Shown piece by piece: positions 1 through 9,707 of a stretch of DNA of 64,000 bases. This stretch comes from Lunularia cruciata (Eukaryota; Streptophyta; Marchantiopsida; Lunulariales; Lunulariaceae): the NCBI GenBank assembly GCA_948567375.1, contig OX419758.1, positions 16,993,001-17,057,000 on the forward strand, written 5' to 3'. The notes beneath the pieces were generated by a model. The model did not search any database, was not told where the DNA came from, and saw nothing but the letters and a program-made list of their open reading frames with translations. How positions within the stretch are numbered: position 1 is the stretch's first letter; the number at the start of each line of letters is the position of its first letter. The position numbers and the translations under genes were made by a program.

Positions 1-248
1 ATGTGATTCAATGCTTGAATACCCCCTTTAACAAGATGGATCCTCTTTACTTGTGAGGCCCAAAGTCATAGCGCAATCACTTCTTCTTTCATCATGGTAA
101 TTTCTTCATTTTAAGCTCACATTTGTTCCTCCTATCCCTTCTTGAAATGCACAAATGCTTGATTATGTTGGTTGGCTGCTATCTTCATCACATTGATCTT
201 GACTTTTGTCAACTTGTACCCTATCTACTGTTCGCTCTTATCTTTTCT
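1..248 (-). pseudogene. decayed coiled-coil reading frame, downstream part
   Basis: On the minus strand this stretch reads, across frameshifts and stops, as lysine- and glutamate-rich helical protein, including a run resembling EEITMMKEEVIAL. It lies immediately beyond the target duplication of the methyltransferase element. The same kind of sequence ends on the other side of that element at 10155, so I read the two as one frame split by the insertion. I do not recognise the family. It could be the structural ORF of an older transposon or a dead host gene. The call rests on composition and position only. Confidence 0.35.
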
Positions 249-253
249 TCCAT
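249..253. repeat. target-site duplication TCCAT, left copy
   Basis: TCCAT here is matched exactly by TCCAT at 10150-10154. A 5-bp duplication is normal for Ty3/gypsy integrases. It places the element ends at 253/254 and 10149. Confidence 0.65.
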
Positions 254-915
254 GTCGTGCATATATACATCGCTACACAACATACATTGCTGTCAACATC
301 ATACACTATAGAAGCACAACTCACACATAAGTCATACATAGACTCTAAAGTGCCACAATAATCAGATTGCTTAGCACTCTCAACTCAACTCAACTCAGAT
401 CAGTACTTGATCTGTCACTCTATAAATTGCCAACAACTGGGCACTGATTACAGTCAAGCCACACCCACTCAAGCATAGAGAATCCAGGTGACGCTCACCG
501 TCCTCTGTCCACCATAGCCAAGAACTCAAAGGCTCAACATCAGAGAAGTGAGCTCTCTGGAGCTCACTTCAAAACTATACCCCCTTGGACTCAAGCTAGC
601 ACTGAAACCCTAACGGTCCCGCTGACGGCACACTTGACGGTGCAAACGATGCAAAGTGACGGTGGGCCCCACCGTGAAGTCAGTACCCCGAACACCAAAT
701 CTGACTATCGGAAAGTAGTCCTTGAGAAACTGCTGAAATAACTCTAACTACAATCATTGGAACTCCAATGTCCGAGCAGCTAGATGCGGAACTACAAATG
801 GCGTGACAGTTGTCATGCGCATATACATCACTACACAACATACATCGCTGTCAACATCATACACTATAGAAGCACAACTCACACATAAGTCATACATAGA
901 CTCTAAAGTGCCACA
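254..915 (-). repeat. 3' LTR region: LTR core with a 104-bp repeat on both sides
   Basis: The core (358-808) matches 9708-10149 apart from a short CAACT-type expansion and scattered changes, so these are the two LTRs. A 104-bp segment occurs on both sides of this core, at 254-357 and 812-915, but is absent beside the right-hand LTR. The junction of core and repeat reads TGACAgtTGTCA, a palindrome like an LTR-LTR junction. The second family copy shows the same repeat-core-repeat order at 35914-36569. Which boundary is the true LTR end is unresolved: TG...CA termini can be drawn more than one way. Confidence 0.75.
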
Positions 916-1083
916 ATCGCTCCCTAGCTGGCGGTTAGGTCCCTCTAACTCCAGATAGCCATCTACTCTAAGTATATGGTATACTCTCTAATGGGCAAAG
1001 ATCAGGAGGCCGGGTGCTATGGAGCCCCATCGTTAGTCGCCTGTCTGCAATCTATACCATATAAAGAATGAACTAGCTATAGG

Positions 1084-1224
1084 TCAAGTACATCTAGGAC
1101 ATAACCACTGTCCTTGAGGAACCACCATGAGGGGAGGAGTCATACATGCCATATGCCATCCTCTCAAACAGCTATCACACACTAACATAGTAGCAGCTCC
1201 ACCAAAAGAGCCACATAACATACA
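1084..1224 (-). pseudogene. PHD finger at the C terminus of the integrase
   Basis: These codons end the pol frame that opens at 1746 and stop at 1084. Residues 175-219 of that 220-residue frame give a complete C4HC3 pattern: CMLC, then CDSC, then H198 and C201, then CPRC, with the usual tryptophan (QWLCPRC) before the last pair and a GWH before the central ligands. All eight zinc ligands are intact. PHD fingers of this type usually bind the histone H3 tail. In the family's second copy the domain is present but eroded. Chromoviruses carry a chromodomain at this position, so the PHD finger probably has the analogous job of steering integration; that is inference. Confidence 0.85.
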
Positions 1225-2400
1225 CCTCAAGCCTGCACGTACAAGTGCCAAGCTTGGGTCCATAGTACCATCCATGTTTGGGAGGTGGCATGGCGCACAA
1301 TTGCGCACATGATCCTTCCAAACAACACCATCACGTCCTTCTAACACAAGGACTCTAGATGGCAAAACCTCACGCACTCTCAAGATAGTGCGGCCTATAG
1401 AAACATCAAGTGTCGTCGGTGCTGTCTGCTGTAGATATACATAGTTGCCTGGATGAAATCGACGGATCAAGGGTCTATAACCTCCTCCTCGAATGGTAGC
1501 ATAGCGTAAAGTATCTCTATGTTGAGCAATCGCCAAGTTCTCAAAGGCCATCGGCATCACTCTCCAAAAGATCTCTGCCCGCTGAGAACATGCGCTCATC
1601 CATACATCAGGGTCATCCAAGTCCAAAACTACAATAGCATCTCGACGAATGGCTGCAGGTAAATCTGGATCTTGTCCATAAAGTAGAAAGTATGGAGAGA
1701 AGGATGCTAAGGAGGCTTGCCGGCTGAACCGATAGCCCATGGCCAACCAAGGTAACTGGAGATCCTAATCTCCCAAGTGGCCTCTCTACAAACCATACTT
1801 TCGCAATCCTCTCTTCATCGTCTGAACCACTCTCTCTGCTAAGCCATCTGCCTCAGGGTGATCTCGAGATGTAGTACGATGATCAATCAAAGCCTTGTCA
1901 CACAAGACTTGAAACTCTCCCAAGAACTCTGTACCCTGATCAGTCAAAACCTCAGCTGGTGCACCAAAATGACTAAGAACTTGATCCAGGAACGAGTAAG
2001 CTGTCCCTTCACTAGACTTGTCAGGAAGTGCCACCAACTCAATCCACTTGGAGAAGTGCTCCACCATCACCAAAACATACCGATGATGTCTCACAGTCAG
2101 CGGTAAAGGTCCAGCGAAGTCCAAACTCCAACGGTAACCCAATCCCATGATAGGTAATGGGTGTAATTGTGGCATAGGAGCATTGAATGATGCTCTAACT
2201 TGGTCACAAACCACACATCTGGCAACAAATTGCTGCACCTCGGTCTGCATACCGCGCCACTAATAATGACTCTGAAGTAAACTATATGTACGCTTTACTC
2301 CAAAATGTCCTAGCTCCTCATGAGCATGACGGACCAATTGTGGTCTCTGTGATGGAAGTGGTACTACTTGCACTCTACCATCCTCCCATACATGCAAAAG
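1225..2400 (-). pseudogene. integrase (HHCC zinc domain, DDE core, C-terminal region)
   Basis: Reading from 2400 downwards: an HAHEELGH-type histidine pair, then CVVC for the zinc domain; a core with LDFAGPLP (first Asp), LTDQGTEF (second Asp) and HPEADGLAERVV (Glu); and a C-terminal part with a GYVY-like beta strand and IGRTILRVREVLP-type sequence leading into the PHD finger. Stops lie near 2257 and twice between 1765 and 1786. The second family copy has sense codons at the last two, fitting point decay. The product would insert the cDNA into host chromatin. Frames: 1786-2250 and 1084-1746. Confidence 0.9.
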
Positions 2401-3329
2401 GTGTTTACCCTCCAATCTGAACCGTCTGGCTCGCTGAAGAACACGGTCTCTCTCCTTGGCCCCAATTGTGCCACCCACAACACCAGTGCAAAGATAGTCC
2501 ATCACTAAGACATCATCATGAATGTCTTGCTGAATTGTACCAATATCTTCACTCTCTGGATTTGTGACCTCAATAACTCCTCCTGTATGCGCTGAGAGAG
2601 ATACCACCAAAGTCTCTGCAAATATACACAGAAAGGCCGATGGATGCCAACCTGGCACCATCTCCTCATCTGTCTTACCATGCCAACATGCTCCGGTCTG
2701 ATCCTGCTGGCTGGGACATGGGTTCCTACTCAACCCATCTGTATCACGGTTCACCACTCTAGGTCTGTGAACAACCGTGAAATCATACTCCTGTAAAATC
2801 AGAGCCCATCGTGCAAGCTTCCCTGAAAGCTTGTCGGACTCCATCAACCACTTCAGCGGCTGATGATCAGTGATGAGGGTGAAGGGGTTACCAAATAGGT
2901 AAATCGGAAATGTGCTACTGCCCAAACTGCTGCCAAGCACTCTCCCTCATATGAACTATACTTTGCCTCCGTTGAATTGTTGGAGCAACTAGCATAGGCC
3001 ACCACAAACTCCTTCTCCTCATCATCATGCTGGGTGAGCACCGCTCCAAGCTCCAACATACTCCAATCAATATGAACCTGAAATGGTCGTCCCCTGATCG
3101 GTCTCCTCAAAATAGGAGCAGATGTCAACCTCTCCTTGAGCTCTACAAAAGCTCTCTCCTGCTCATCTCCCCAACACCACTCTTGTGTAAGCTTGGTCAG
3201 CTTTGTCAAGGCCTTGGCAATGGCACTAAATCCTCTAACATAGCGGCAATAGAAGTTTGCCAACCCAAGGAATGCTCGCACTCTGCTCACATCCGTAGGC
3301 TGAGGAATACGTGCAATAGCCTCCACCTT
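2401..3329 (-). pseudogene. RT thumb, connection and RNase H
   Basis: From 3326 downwards the sequence shows the RT thumb signature (FLGLANFYCRYV), a connection, then RNase H features such as VHIDWSMLELGAVLTQ, a YSSYEGECLAAVWA helix, ITDHQPLKWL and a final DGLSR. The canonical TDASxxGxGAVL aspartate is replaced by the IDWS context, where D is kept. A one- or two-base indel near 2860-2940 shifts the frame in the middle of RNase H. The role is RNA template removal during reverse transcription. Confidence 0.88.
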
Positions 3330-4196
3330 GGTCTACTGAACACCAAGTCCTCCAGGGTAGATAATGTGACCCAAATACTCAACTTGCTCGTGGAAGAACC
3401 TACACTTCCCAAGATGTAATTTGAGTCCATGAGATCTCAACCTCTCAAACACCTCCAACAATTGTCTCTCATGCTCCTCCACAATAGTGCTATAAACCAA
3501 AATGTCATCAATATAGCACCGAGCAAAATCCAATCCAGCTAGGATCCTATCCATGACCCTCTGGAACTCAGCGGGAGCATTCTTCAACCCAAATGGTAAG
3601 AACCTCCACTAATATAACACATCCTTGCCATGAGGATCAATAGCCCAAAATGTTGTCTTGGACTTATCCTCCTCCTTGATCGGCAACTGATGATATCCCG
3701 CTCAAAGATCCAAAGTACTGAAGACCTTTGCATGCCCAATCACATCAAAAATCTCCTCCGGTGTAGGCATGGCATACCAATCAGCCTTGGTTTGTCGGTT
3801 GATAGGACGGTAATCTCCACACATCTGCCTATCTGTATAGTTGCCATGCATATCCTTCTTGGCTGGCATCATTGTCGCTGATGCATACTCTCCATGTGAG
3901 ATCTCCACCAAACCAGCCTCAAAAAGGTCACTACTCCGGCTCTGAATCAATGTCCTCTCTATCTCACTATATCGATAAGGACGTCAGAAAACTGGTGTGT
4001 CGCTAGTCAGCTCAATCCGTATACGAGGTCCCTTCAGAGCACCCAAATCCTTCATACTGAAGGCAAAACAACTCGTGTGACTCCTCAAGAACCTCCAAAC
4101 CCTCTGTCTTTCCTCTCCAATAAGCTTGGGTCCAAAATCTGGCTCCCAAGTATCCTCTGTAACTGTAGTAGGAGTGGAAGACGTACTGACTGGCTG
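3330..4196 (-). pseudogene. reverse transcriptase
   Basis: The fingers and palm are readable: a CGDYRPINRQT block, FSTLDL followed by AGYHQ, a PFGLKNAPAEFQ block, and the catalytic YIDD at 3504-3515 followed by ILVYS. Stop codons occur near 3980 (before RPYRYS), 3700 (within DL-AGYHQ), 3610 (before WRFLPFG) and 3327. The first three sit where Arg (CGA) or Gln (CAG) is expected, so single C-to-T changes explain them. It follows the methyltransferase and a variable linker in the same polyprotein. Confidence 0.92.
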
Positions 4197-4499
4197 CTAC
4201 ACTGGGCCCTTGGGAGCAATAGTGTCATGCTCCCAACCACTAGAGGTCCCAACCTCTGTGTGAAAAACTCCCTCCACTCTGGTTGCAAGCTCCACACGTC
4301 CTCTAGCTGCATCCCATGTGGACCAAGGGTGTAATCCAAGTAGCCCATGCTCACCTGGATGGACTCCAAGTAGACCACTCTCCCTAGTAGCTACTAGATG
4401 TGTCCCAAGAGTACCCTGTCCACTCGGTCCATCGCCCCCAGCATGTGCCTGAATCGTCTTGATAGGCACAGGGCTCACAAGTGTCTGAGTGGTGATGCC
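4197..4499 (-). pseudogene. linker between methyltransferase and reverse transcriptase
   Basis: This is the C-terminal part of a 218-residue open stretch (4197-4853). It holds a short repeated motif (GLLGVHPG, GLLGLHPW) and glycine-rich sequence, and I see no catalytic motif. The same linker is present in the second family copy around 32450-32740, so it belongs to the family. A TAG at 4194-4196 ends the frame. It may act as a spacer between separately folded or cleaved proteins; no function is evident. Confidence 0.6.
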
Positions 4500-5499
4500 T
4501 ATCAAGCGCATCCTACGCTGCTCTGCCAAGCCAAGGCTCACAATCCAAGTCAAACAGTTCGGGTCCATAGCCTGACCTAACACCTGACGCCTAGATGCCT
4601 CTGACACTGATGGAACAACAATAATACCGGTGCAAAAACCCATCGCCCGCTCTCTCTCATAAGCATTGGGCTCCACCAACTGCTGTAACTGTGAGTCCCA
4701 AACAAGTCCAGGTCCTCCCTCTTGAAAAGCATGAGAGCCTGGGAAACTCATGAGTGTGGGAAATGCAGCTCTAGGCTGTCCAACTAGGTTCACCACTGCC
4801 ATAGGTGACCTATCAGCCACTACCACTGTCTGAGACTGACGTCCAACATCCAAGATATCATCAACAAGAATGTAGTCTAGTCACTGAATCCCATCATAAC
4901 TACACTGTAGAACCTCTCTGGGTAAGAGGTTCGTCCACCAAAGACGAAGACGATGAGCCCGTGATCCCACTCTGACTGCATCTAACAATACAGCAGGTCC
5001 CATCCATGAATGGACCTGATATGTACTTGCCACTACTCTAGTGCGAGAATCACCCATCAATGGAACGTTCTCCGAAAGGTAAGCCGGAGAAATAGACTGA
5101 TGAACCTGGAGATGTCGTAGTATCCGTAACATCTCCCAAAACACACCAGAACAAGGATCCTGAAGACCCAAACCACGGCCCGCATGTGTATATCCCTGAC
5201 ATGGCCATCCAGAAATCACCAAGTGAATAGGCCCATGTCTCTCTAGGTCATGCGCCCCCAGTAAGGAAATGTCTCCTGGTAAGGCCTTCTGGTAACCTCT
5301 GACTGTTGACATCAATAATAACTCCGGATACCAATAGGCCAAGTGTGCTACATGATGTAGAGAGACTTGCCTAGCAGTCTCATCTCTCTCTACATACAAG
5401 TACCTCTATACTCATATACCCGCCTGTAACACCACAGCTAGTCCGGTGCTGATCCCACCAAACAACTCCAATAGGCATATCCCCTCTACTGGATATTGC
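4500..5499 (-). pseudogene. C5-cytosine DNA methyltransferase domain, DNMT3-like
   Basis: Conserved motifs occur in the family order. Motif I is LLELFGGISTG (5439-5474), for S-adenosylmethionine. Motif II-like YVERDE follows. Motif IV is GWPCQG, with the catalytic Cys codon at 5199-5201. Motif VI is SENVP (about 5064-5072), motif VIII AHRLRLWW (4935-4960), motif IX-like RERAMGF, and motif X-like LGQAMDPNCLTWI (4539-4592). The span of about 320 residues suits a bare catalytic domain. The local contexts resemble DNMT3 and DRM enzymes (ISTGL in motif I, AHRxR in motif VIII) more than DNMT1. It would methylate cytosine in DNA, perhaps the element's own cDNA. Two stops lie just after motif I and one near 4881, so this copy is broken although the catalytic residues remain. 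Confidence 0.9.
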
Positions 5500-6206
5500 C
5501 AAGCAATGAGTGTGGTATCCAGAGGTATCAAAGCAATCGCCTCTGAAGGCTCATCCTCACACTCATCCCCTGATGGTACGAAGGCTCCACTCCAAGCTTG
5601 CTGCACCAACTGATCTGCATGCTGGTGCAATGCCTCCTCTGAACTCCACAATGGAACATCCAAGGTGGATGGAACAATCCCACTCGTACTCCAAAGCCGA
5701 GTGATCTCCTTTGGTACTGGAGTATCCTCTGCATGGGCATTCCCATCCAACAAGGCACTAGGCCAAATAATTGCACCGCTGAAAGCTAAAATTGATGCTG
5801 CCATGGTCCCGGACTGTAGTGAGCCAAGACTGCCACTACTGAAGCATACTGGTAGGCAACATACCCGTCCCTCACCAGACTGCCAACCAGGTCTATAAGA
5901 GGTTGTCTCCTCCCAATAGTCAATGCTGAAACCCAGAGGGTATAACACTGCTCCCCCAACTAGCACATCATATGACTCGGCTATCGTCGCAATAGCTTGA
6001 GCTCTCACCACCGAGCTATCTGTCGGATGACCAGGCTGAACCTGGACAACAAGCTCTCCACATGTGATGTACTGTGTCGAAACACCACCAAGAGATGTCT
6101 GGATCTGAAATGGAAACCTCTCCACATCGGTCTTCCGTAACTCTAGACCAACAATTGCAGCCTTCCCCAACATAAGGGGCTGCGCACCAGAGTCTAACAA
6201 GACTCT
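5500..6206 (-). pseudogene. aspartic protease and protease-methyltransferase linker
   Basis: The frame begins with LLDSGAQ, the retroviral-type aspartic protease active site (DSGA), and has a later hydrophobic ESYDVLVGGAVL stretch like the second conserved protease block. After about 110 residues it runs into an acidic linker before methyltransferase motif I, with no stop between, so protease and methyltransferase are translated together. A TAG at about 6204-6206 separates it from gag. At the matching place the second family copy has a Gln codon, which indicates a CAG-to-TAG change here. The role is cleavage of the gag-pol polyprotein. Confidence 0.85.
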
Positions 6207-7076
6207 CTATGGTGTATAGACCTTCCCTGAAGGTCCCACCAAATGAAAAATCCCCCTCTGGTTATCCAATAGGACAACACCAGGTGTAAACCGCACTCTC
6301 TCAAAGGCCGGTCTAGCTGGCAACTCCTCCAGTCTAGCCGTTGCTGCCTGCCATAAACCACTGGTCGCTGAACGGATCCCATGCTCCTCAACCAAGTCAG
6401 CTCCACTACCAACCATCTCTGCTCTAGTAGTAGGAACTGCACCATCCCTACTCTCACACAACGTGGCAGCCAACCGGAACACTGGGGCTGGGTCAACTCC
6501 CAATGTAAACATGTCACTGGCTGAAAATAAAGGATGCCGCATAATCAGCTGAGCCGCCCCCAACATCATGCTAGACTCAGTCTGTGTAGTAGCAGGTGGC
6601 TGACTAGCAGGTAGTCCATCATGTACTCCATCACCACCTACCACACCTGCACTAGGACGTCTAGGAACCATGGATGTCGTCTGTAATGCCTCAGATAGCG
6701 TGAAAGACTGGGGAAGTCTGACCTGTCTCCCAACCTCTCCTCTCTGTGGGTCCAACTCCACTGATGCTCCTCTAGGTTCTGGAGCACGTACTGCACTCCT
6801 AGTCACTGTTGCAGATGCATCCACCTGTGCTGCTCCGCAAATGAAGTCCAAAGCATCTCTATCACTAGCATATGAGGTGGAAGCCTCAGCATCCAAATCT
6901 GATCTCCTTTGAGCAATAGCCATACTAGCCAATCTCTGCTCCAACTGCTCAATCCGAGTAGCCATAGCTATGTCAGAAGTAAGGGCAGGTATTGCACCCC
7001 TACTAGGTGTAGATCCTCTACCACCACCTCTACCACCTCGTCCTCCATGAACTGGAGCTCCTCTACTACTTGCCAT
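6207..7076 (-). pseudogene. gag C-terminal region and gag-protease linker
   Basis: An open stretch of 289 codons starts with a glycine- and arginine-rich segment (GGRGGRGGGRG), likely RNA-binding. It continues into a helical RIEQLEQRLASM segment and an unstructured linker that ends in a GPSGKVYTP block just before the protease. The same block occurs in the second copy at 28531. No enzyme motif is seen. It lies directly after the second zinc knuckle (about 7130-7170). Confidence 0.7.
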
Positions 7077-8457
7077 AGGAGCCCTACCACTCCGTAACTC
7101 CGGGTGTAGGTCAAAACACCGGTCACTAGTGTGACCAAATCTGTGGCAGTGCTCACACTACCTCTGGGTTGGCTGTGATGCACCAGAGGTATCAGGTCCG
7201 CTGCCCTGAGTACACTCTCTCCGATGGTGAGGTCCACCACAAGTCCAACAAGCAACACCACTACTCATTGGCTGCTGCTGACCCGAAAATGAGGGTAAGG
7301 GTCTAACTCCACTAGGCCCTCCACTCGCTCCATAGGATCTAGGCTGTCCACCCTATCCTCAAAAACCAACTGGGTGTGGTGCACTCTGCTGCACTCTAGA
7401 AGAAGTCACAGCCATGGATGAGGCCTCCCTACCAAATCTAGATGTCACCACTCTCTCCTCCACCATGTTGAGCTCAATACGCTCAGCCAAACCAAAGACT
7501 ACTGCCAAAGTGAGCAAAGTAGCCTGCAACAACGTCGCAACTCCCTGTCCAGTATCCCATACCAAAACTGGATTGCCTGGGCCTCAGTAACTCCCTGAGT
7601 GAAACTGATCAGCCGCCTCATGCGAGTGTATGCCTTGCGTAGGCTCTCCCAGCCTTCCGCTGGAACTCCTACAAGCTCCTCAGCTTGTCAGTCCGCACTC
7701 CTTGGTAGTTCTGCCTCAAACACATGAAGAACTCCACCATGGGATTAAACCCCGGTACCACACCACCTCCTACAGCGGTACCTCCACTCGTAGTAGCACT
7801 ATCTCCTGCTAGTGCACCTCCACTAGCTCCACCAACACTACTCGAGCTATAACTCGTAGGTACAGTCAATCTACTCCTGGCCACCAAGCCTGAAGTGATG
7901 GAGACATAATGTGGAGACCAATATTGTCTCCATAACTCAATCTCCTCCAAATGAGCTCTCCTGAACTCATGGTAGTCATCCATCGGCGGACCCTCCAGAG
8001 GCTGAAACAACCCCTTCCATGCCATGAAGGGTGTGAACAAAGTCGGGTTCCGCATTTGCTGCAGATCACACCAACTATCCAACTCCTGGATGAAGTCATC
8101 CAACTCAATCGTACCCACTGTACCAGAGTAACGCTTAGGGCCTTTGGAGGCCCCATAAATCTTGTCCATGTCCCACAACAACGGTGCGGACACACCAAGT
8201 GCACTCTCAACTGAATCAGCTCTTGTGTAGAACTCCAACTCAGAGTCAATCTCCTCCCTCACTGGGACTTGAGATACAGGTTGATACCGAGCACCACTTT
8301 GAGTAAACCCACTGCGTACTACAGGGCTAACTCCTCTGGAATCTCCAAAGAACTCCGTCGTGACCACGTAACTACAACAACAAACCCGAACCACCAACTG
8401 CAACCGCAAGTCGCAATCGCAAGTACCCCACCAAGTGCCAACACCACCAAGTGCCAA
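7077..8457 (-). pseudogene. gag polyprotein with two CCHC zinc knuckles
   Basis: The frame opens at an ATG at 8455-8457 and gives gag-like sequence rich in aromatic and charged residues (DLDDFIQELDSW-like, FTPFMAWKGLF, HEFRRAHLEEIELW), then a region with RLISFTQGVTEAQAIQFW. Near 7220 a knuckle CWTCGGPHHRREC has slightly odd spacing. Near 7150 a canonical CEHCHRFGHTSDRC (CX2CX4HX4C) follows. Frameshifts near 7675 and 7565 and stops near 7358 and 7160 break it. The role is capsid and nucleocapsid of the element's particle. The start is the first ATG of the open stretch and is uncertain. Confidence 0.8.
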
Positions 8458-9707
8458 TACTAACTAAGCACCACCCACTAATGTAACTCTAACCAAGATA
8501 ACTACACTAGGGGAAGGGCAACCTGTAACCTGCCATCATAACACGCACTCTCACGGTCTGCAGATCATCACTTCCTACCTCACCGGAGAGAAACAAAGGT
8601 AGTCTGACTGGTCATCACTCCAGCCTCACCACCGAGAGCACACCAGAGCACTAACACTCAAAAGTTAGGGCACCTCACACAAACATGGTGCACAAATAGG
8701 AAGCAGAGAATGGAGGGGATCCAATCACAAGAAATCTAAACGAAAACCCTCTATCTCATAACACAACACTAGACTGACTCTACCACCATTTGGCATTTGA
8801 CATAAGAGCAATTTGTATCTAAGTCCTAAGCTACCAGGATCACCAAGAATGGGATCAAACTGCCTCCCCTAGCCAAAGCTACATGTGTATAGATAACAGT
8901 GGCGCAGTCACTAGGACAACAAGTGAGGGTGGACCAGTTGGCTAGGGCACCAGTCTAGGAGCAAGAGATCTAGGGGTCAAACCCTGTTGTGCACAATCTA
9001 GCAAGAAAGGCAGATTTTGCCAACCAATGACCAAGATCTACTCTAAACTAGCTAGCCTCACGCCAGCAAGCTGGCCCTTCTAGGCCTTCGTAGCCTCTCA
9101 TAGCCCACAACCCTATGCCTCAAAGCCTCAAAATGCCAAAATTCAGCCAAATGAGGCCTTTCTTGTTGCCGCTTCGAAACCTCCTCCAAAATTGGCAAAA
9201 CTTCTCCAAATTTGCAAAAGTCCTCCAAACTAGCAAAACTCCTCCAAATCTGGCCAAACAGCAAAAACTCCTCCAAATCTGGCCCAAAATCTGATGTAAA
9301 TCTAACGTAAACCCTAAAGATGGATGTCCGCCAAATCCCCCGCTAACTTTCCACTCTAGCCAAATTGACAAAACGGGTTTTTCCAAATCATAATTTCATG
9401 AGAAGAGCTTCCCAACTCCGCCTTCAATTTGACTTTTTGAGCCCAACTTGCAGCAAATTGGTCATGCCTTTACCTCCTGAGCTCAAAATCACAACACTGC
9501 TCAAAAATTGCTCCTTCTTTGCTCAAAATTTGGCCAGCGCTTCCGCACACCGTCCGCCTAACTACCAAATCTGAATCACTTGAACGAGCTTCTATACACT
9601 AGGGAAACACAAAACTTGAATCGAGCTACCACGATCCACCGAGCTTGGAGATACCACCAACACTCAACGTTCCTGCACCCGATTTCCCCCTGACTTCACT
9701 TCTCTGA
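8458..9707 (-). other. untranslated leader of the methyltransferase element
   Basis: This is about 1.25 kb between the 5' LTR and gag with no convincing coding frame. At 9182-9292 it holds five imperfect units of 19-29 bp resembling CTCCAAATNTGGCAAAAC. Just inside the LTR the minus strand reads TCAGAGAAGTGAAG, which shares TCAGAG with an initiator-Met primer site but is not a full match, so the primer-binding site is unproven. Confidence 0.6.
9182..9292. repeat. short tandem repeats in the leader
   Basis: About five units start with CCTCCAAA or TCTCCAAA and end in GCAAAACT, with lengths of 19-29 bp. Open frames across this stretch give repetitive FGQIWRSF-like translations that I take as artefacts of the repeat. 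Confidence 0.7.

Noticed and set aside
4077-4334. Plus-strand open frames across the methyltransferase element
   Set aside because: They overlap the well-supported minus-strand pol frames and have no domain of their own.
4500-5499. Bacterial restriction-modification methyltransferase or contamination
   Set aside because: The frame continues from a retroelement protease into a gypsy reverse transcriptase, and a second decayed copy has the same layout.
9058-9386. Minus-strand frames with repeated FGQIWRSF
   Set aside because: They translate a short tandem repeat in the element leader and have no gag or other domain.
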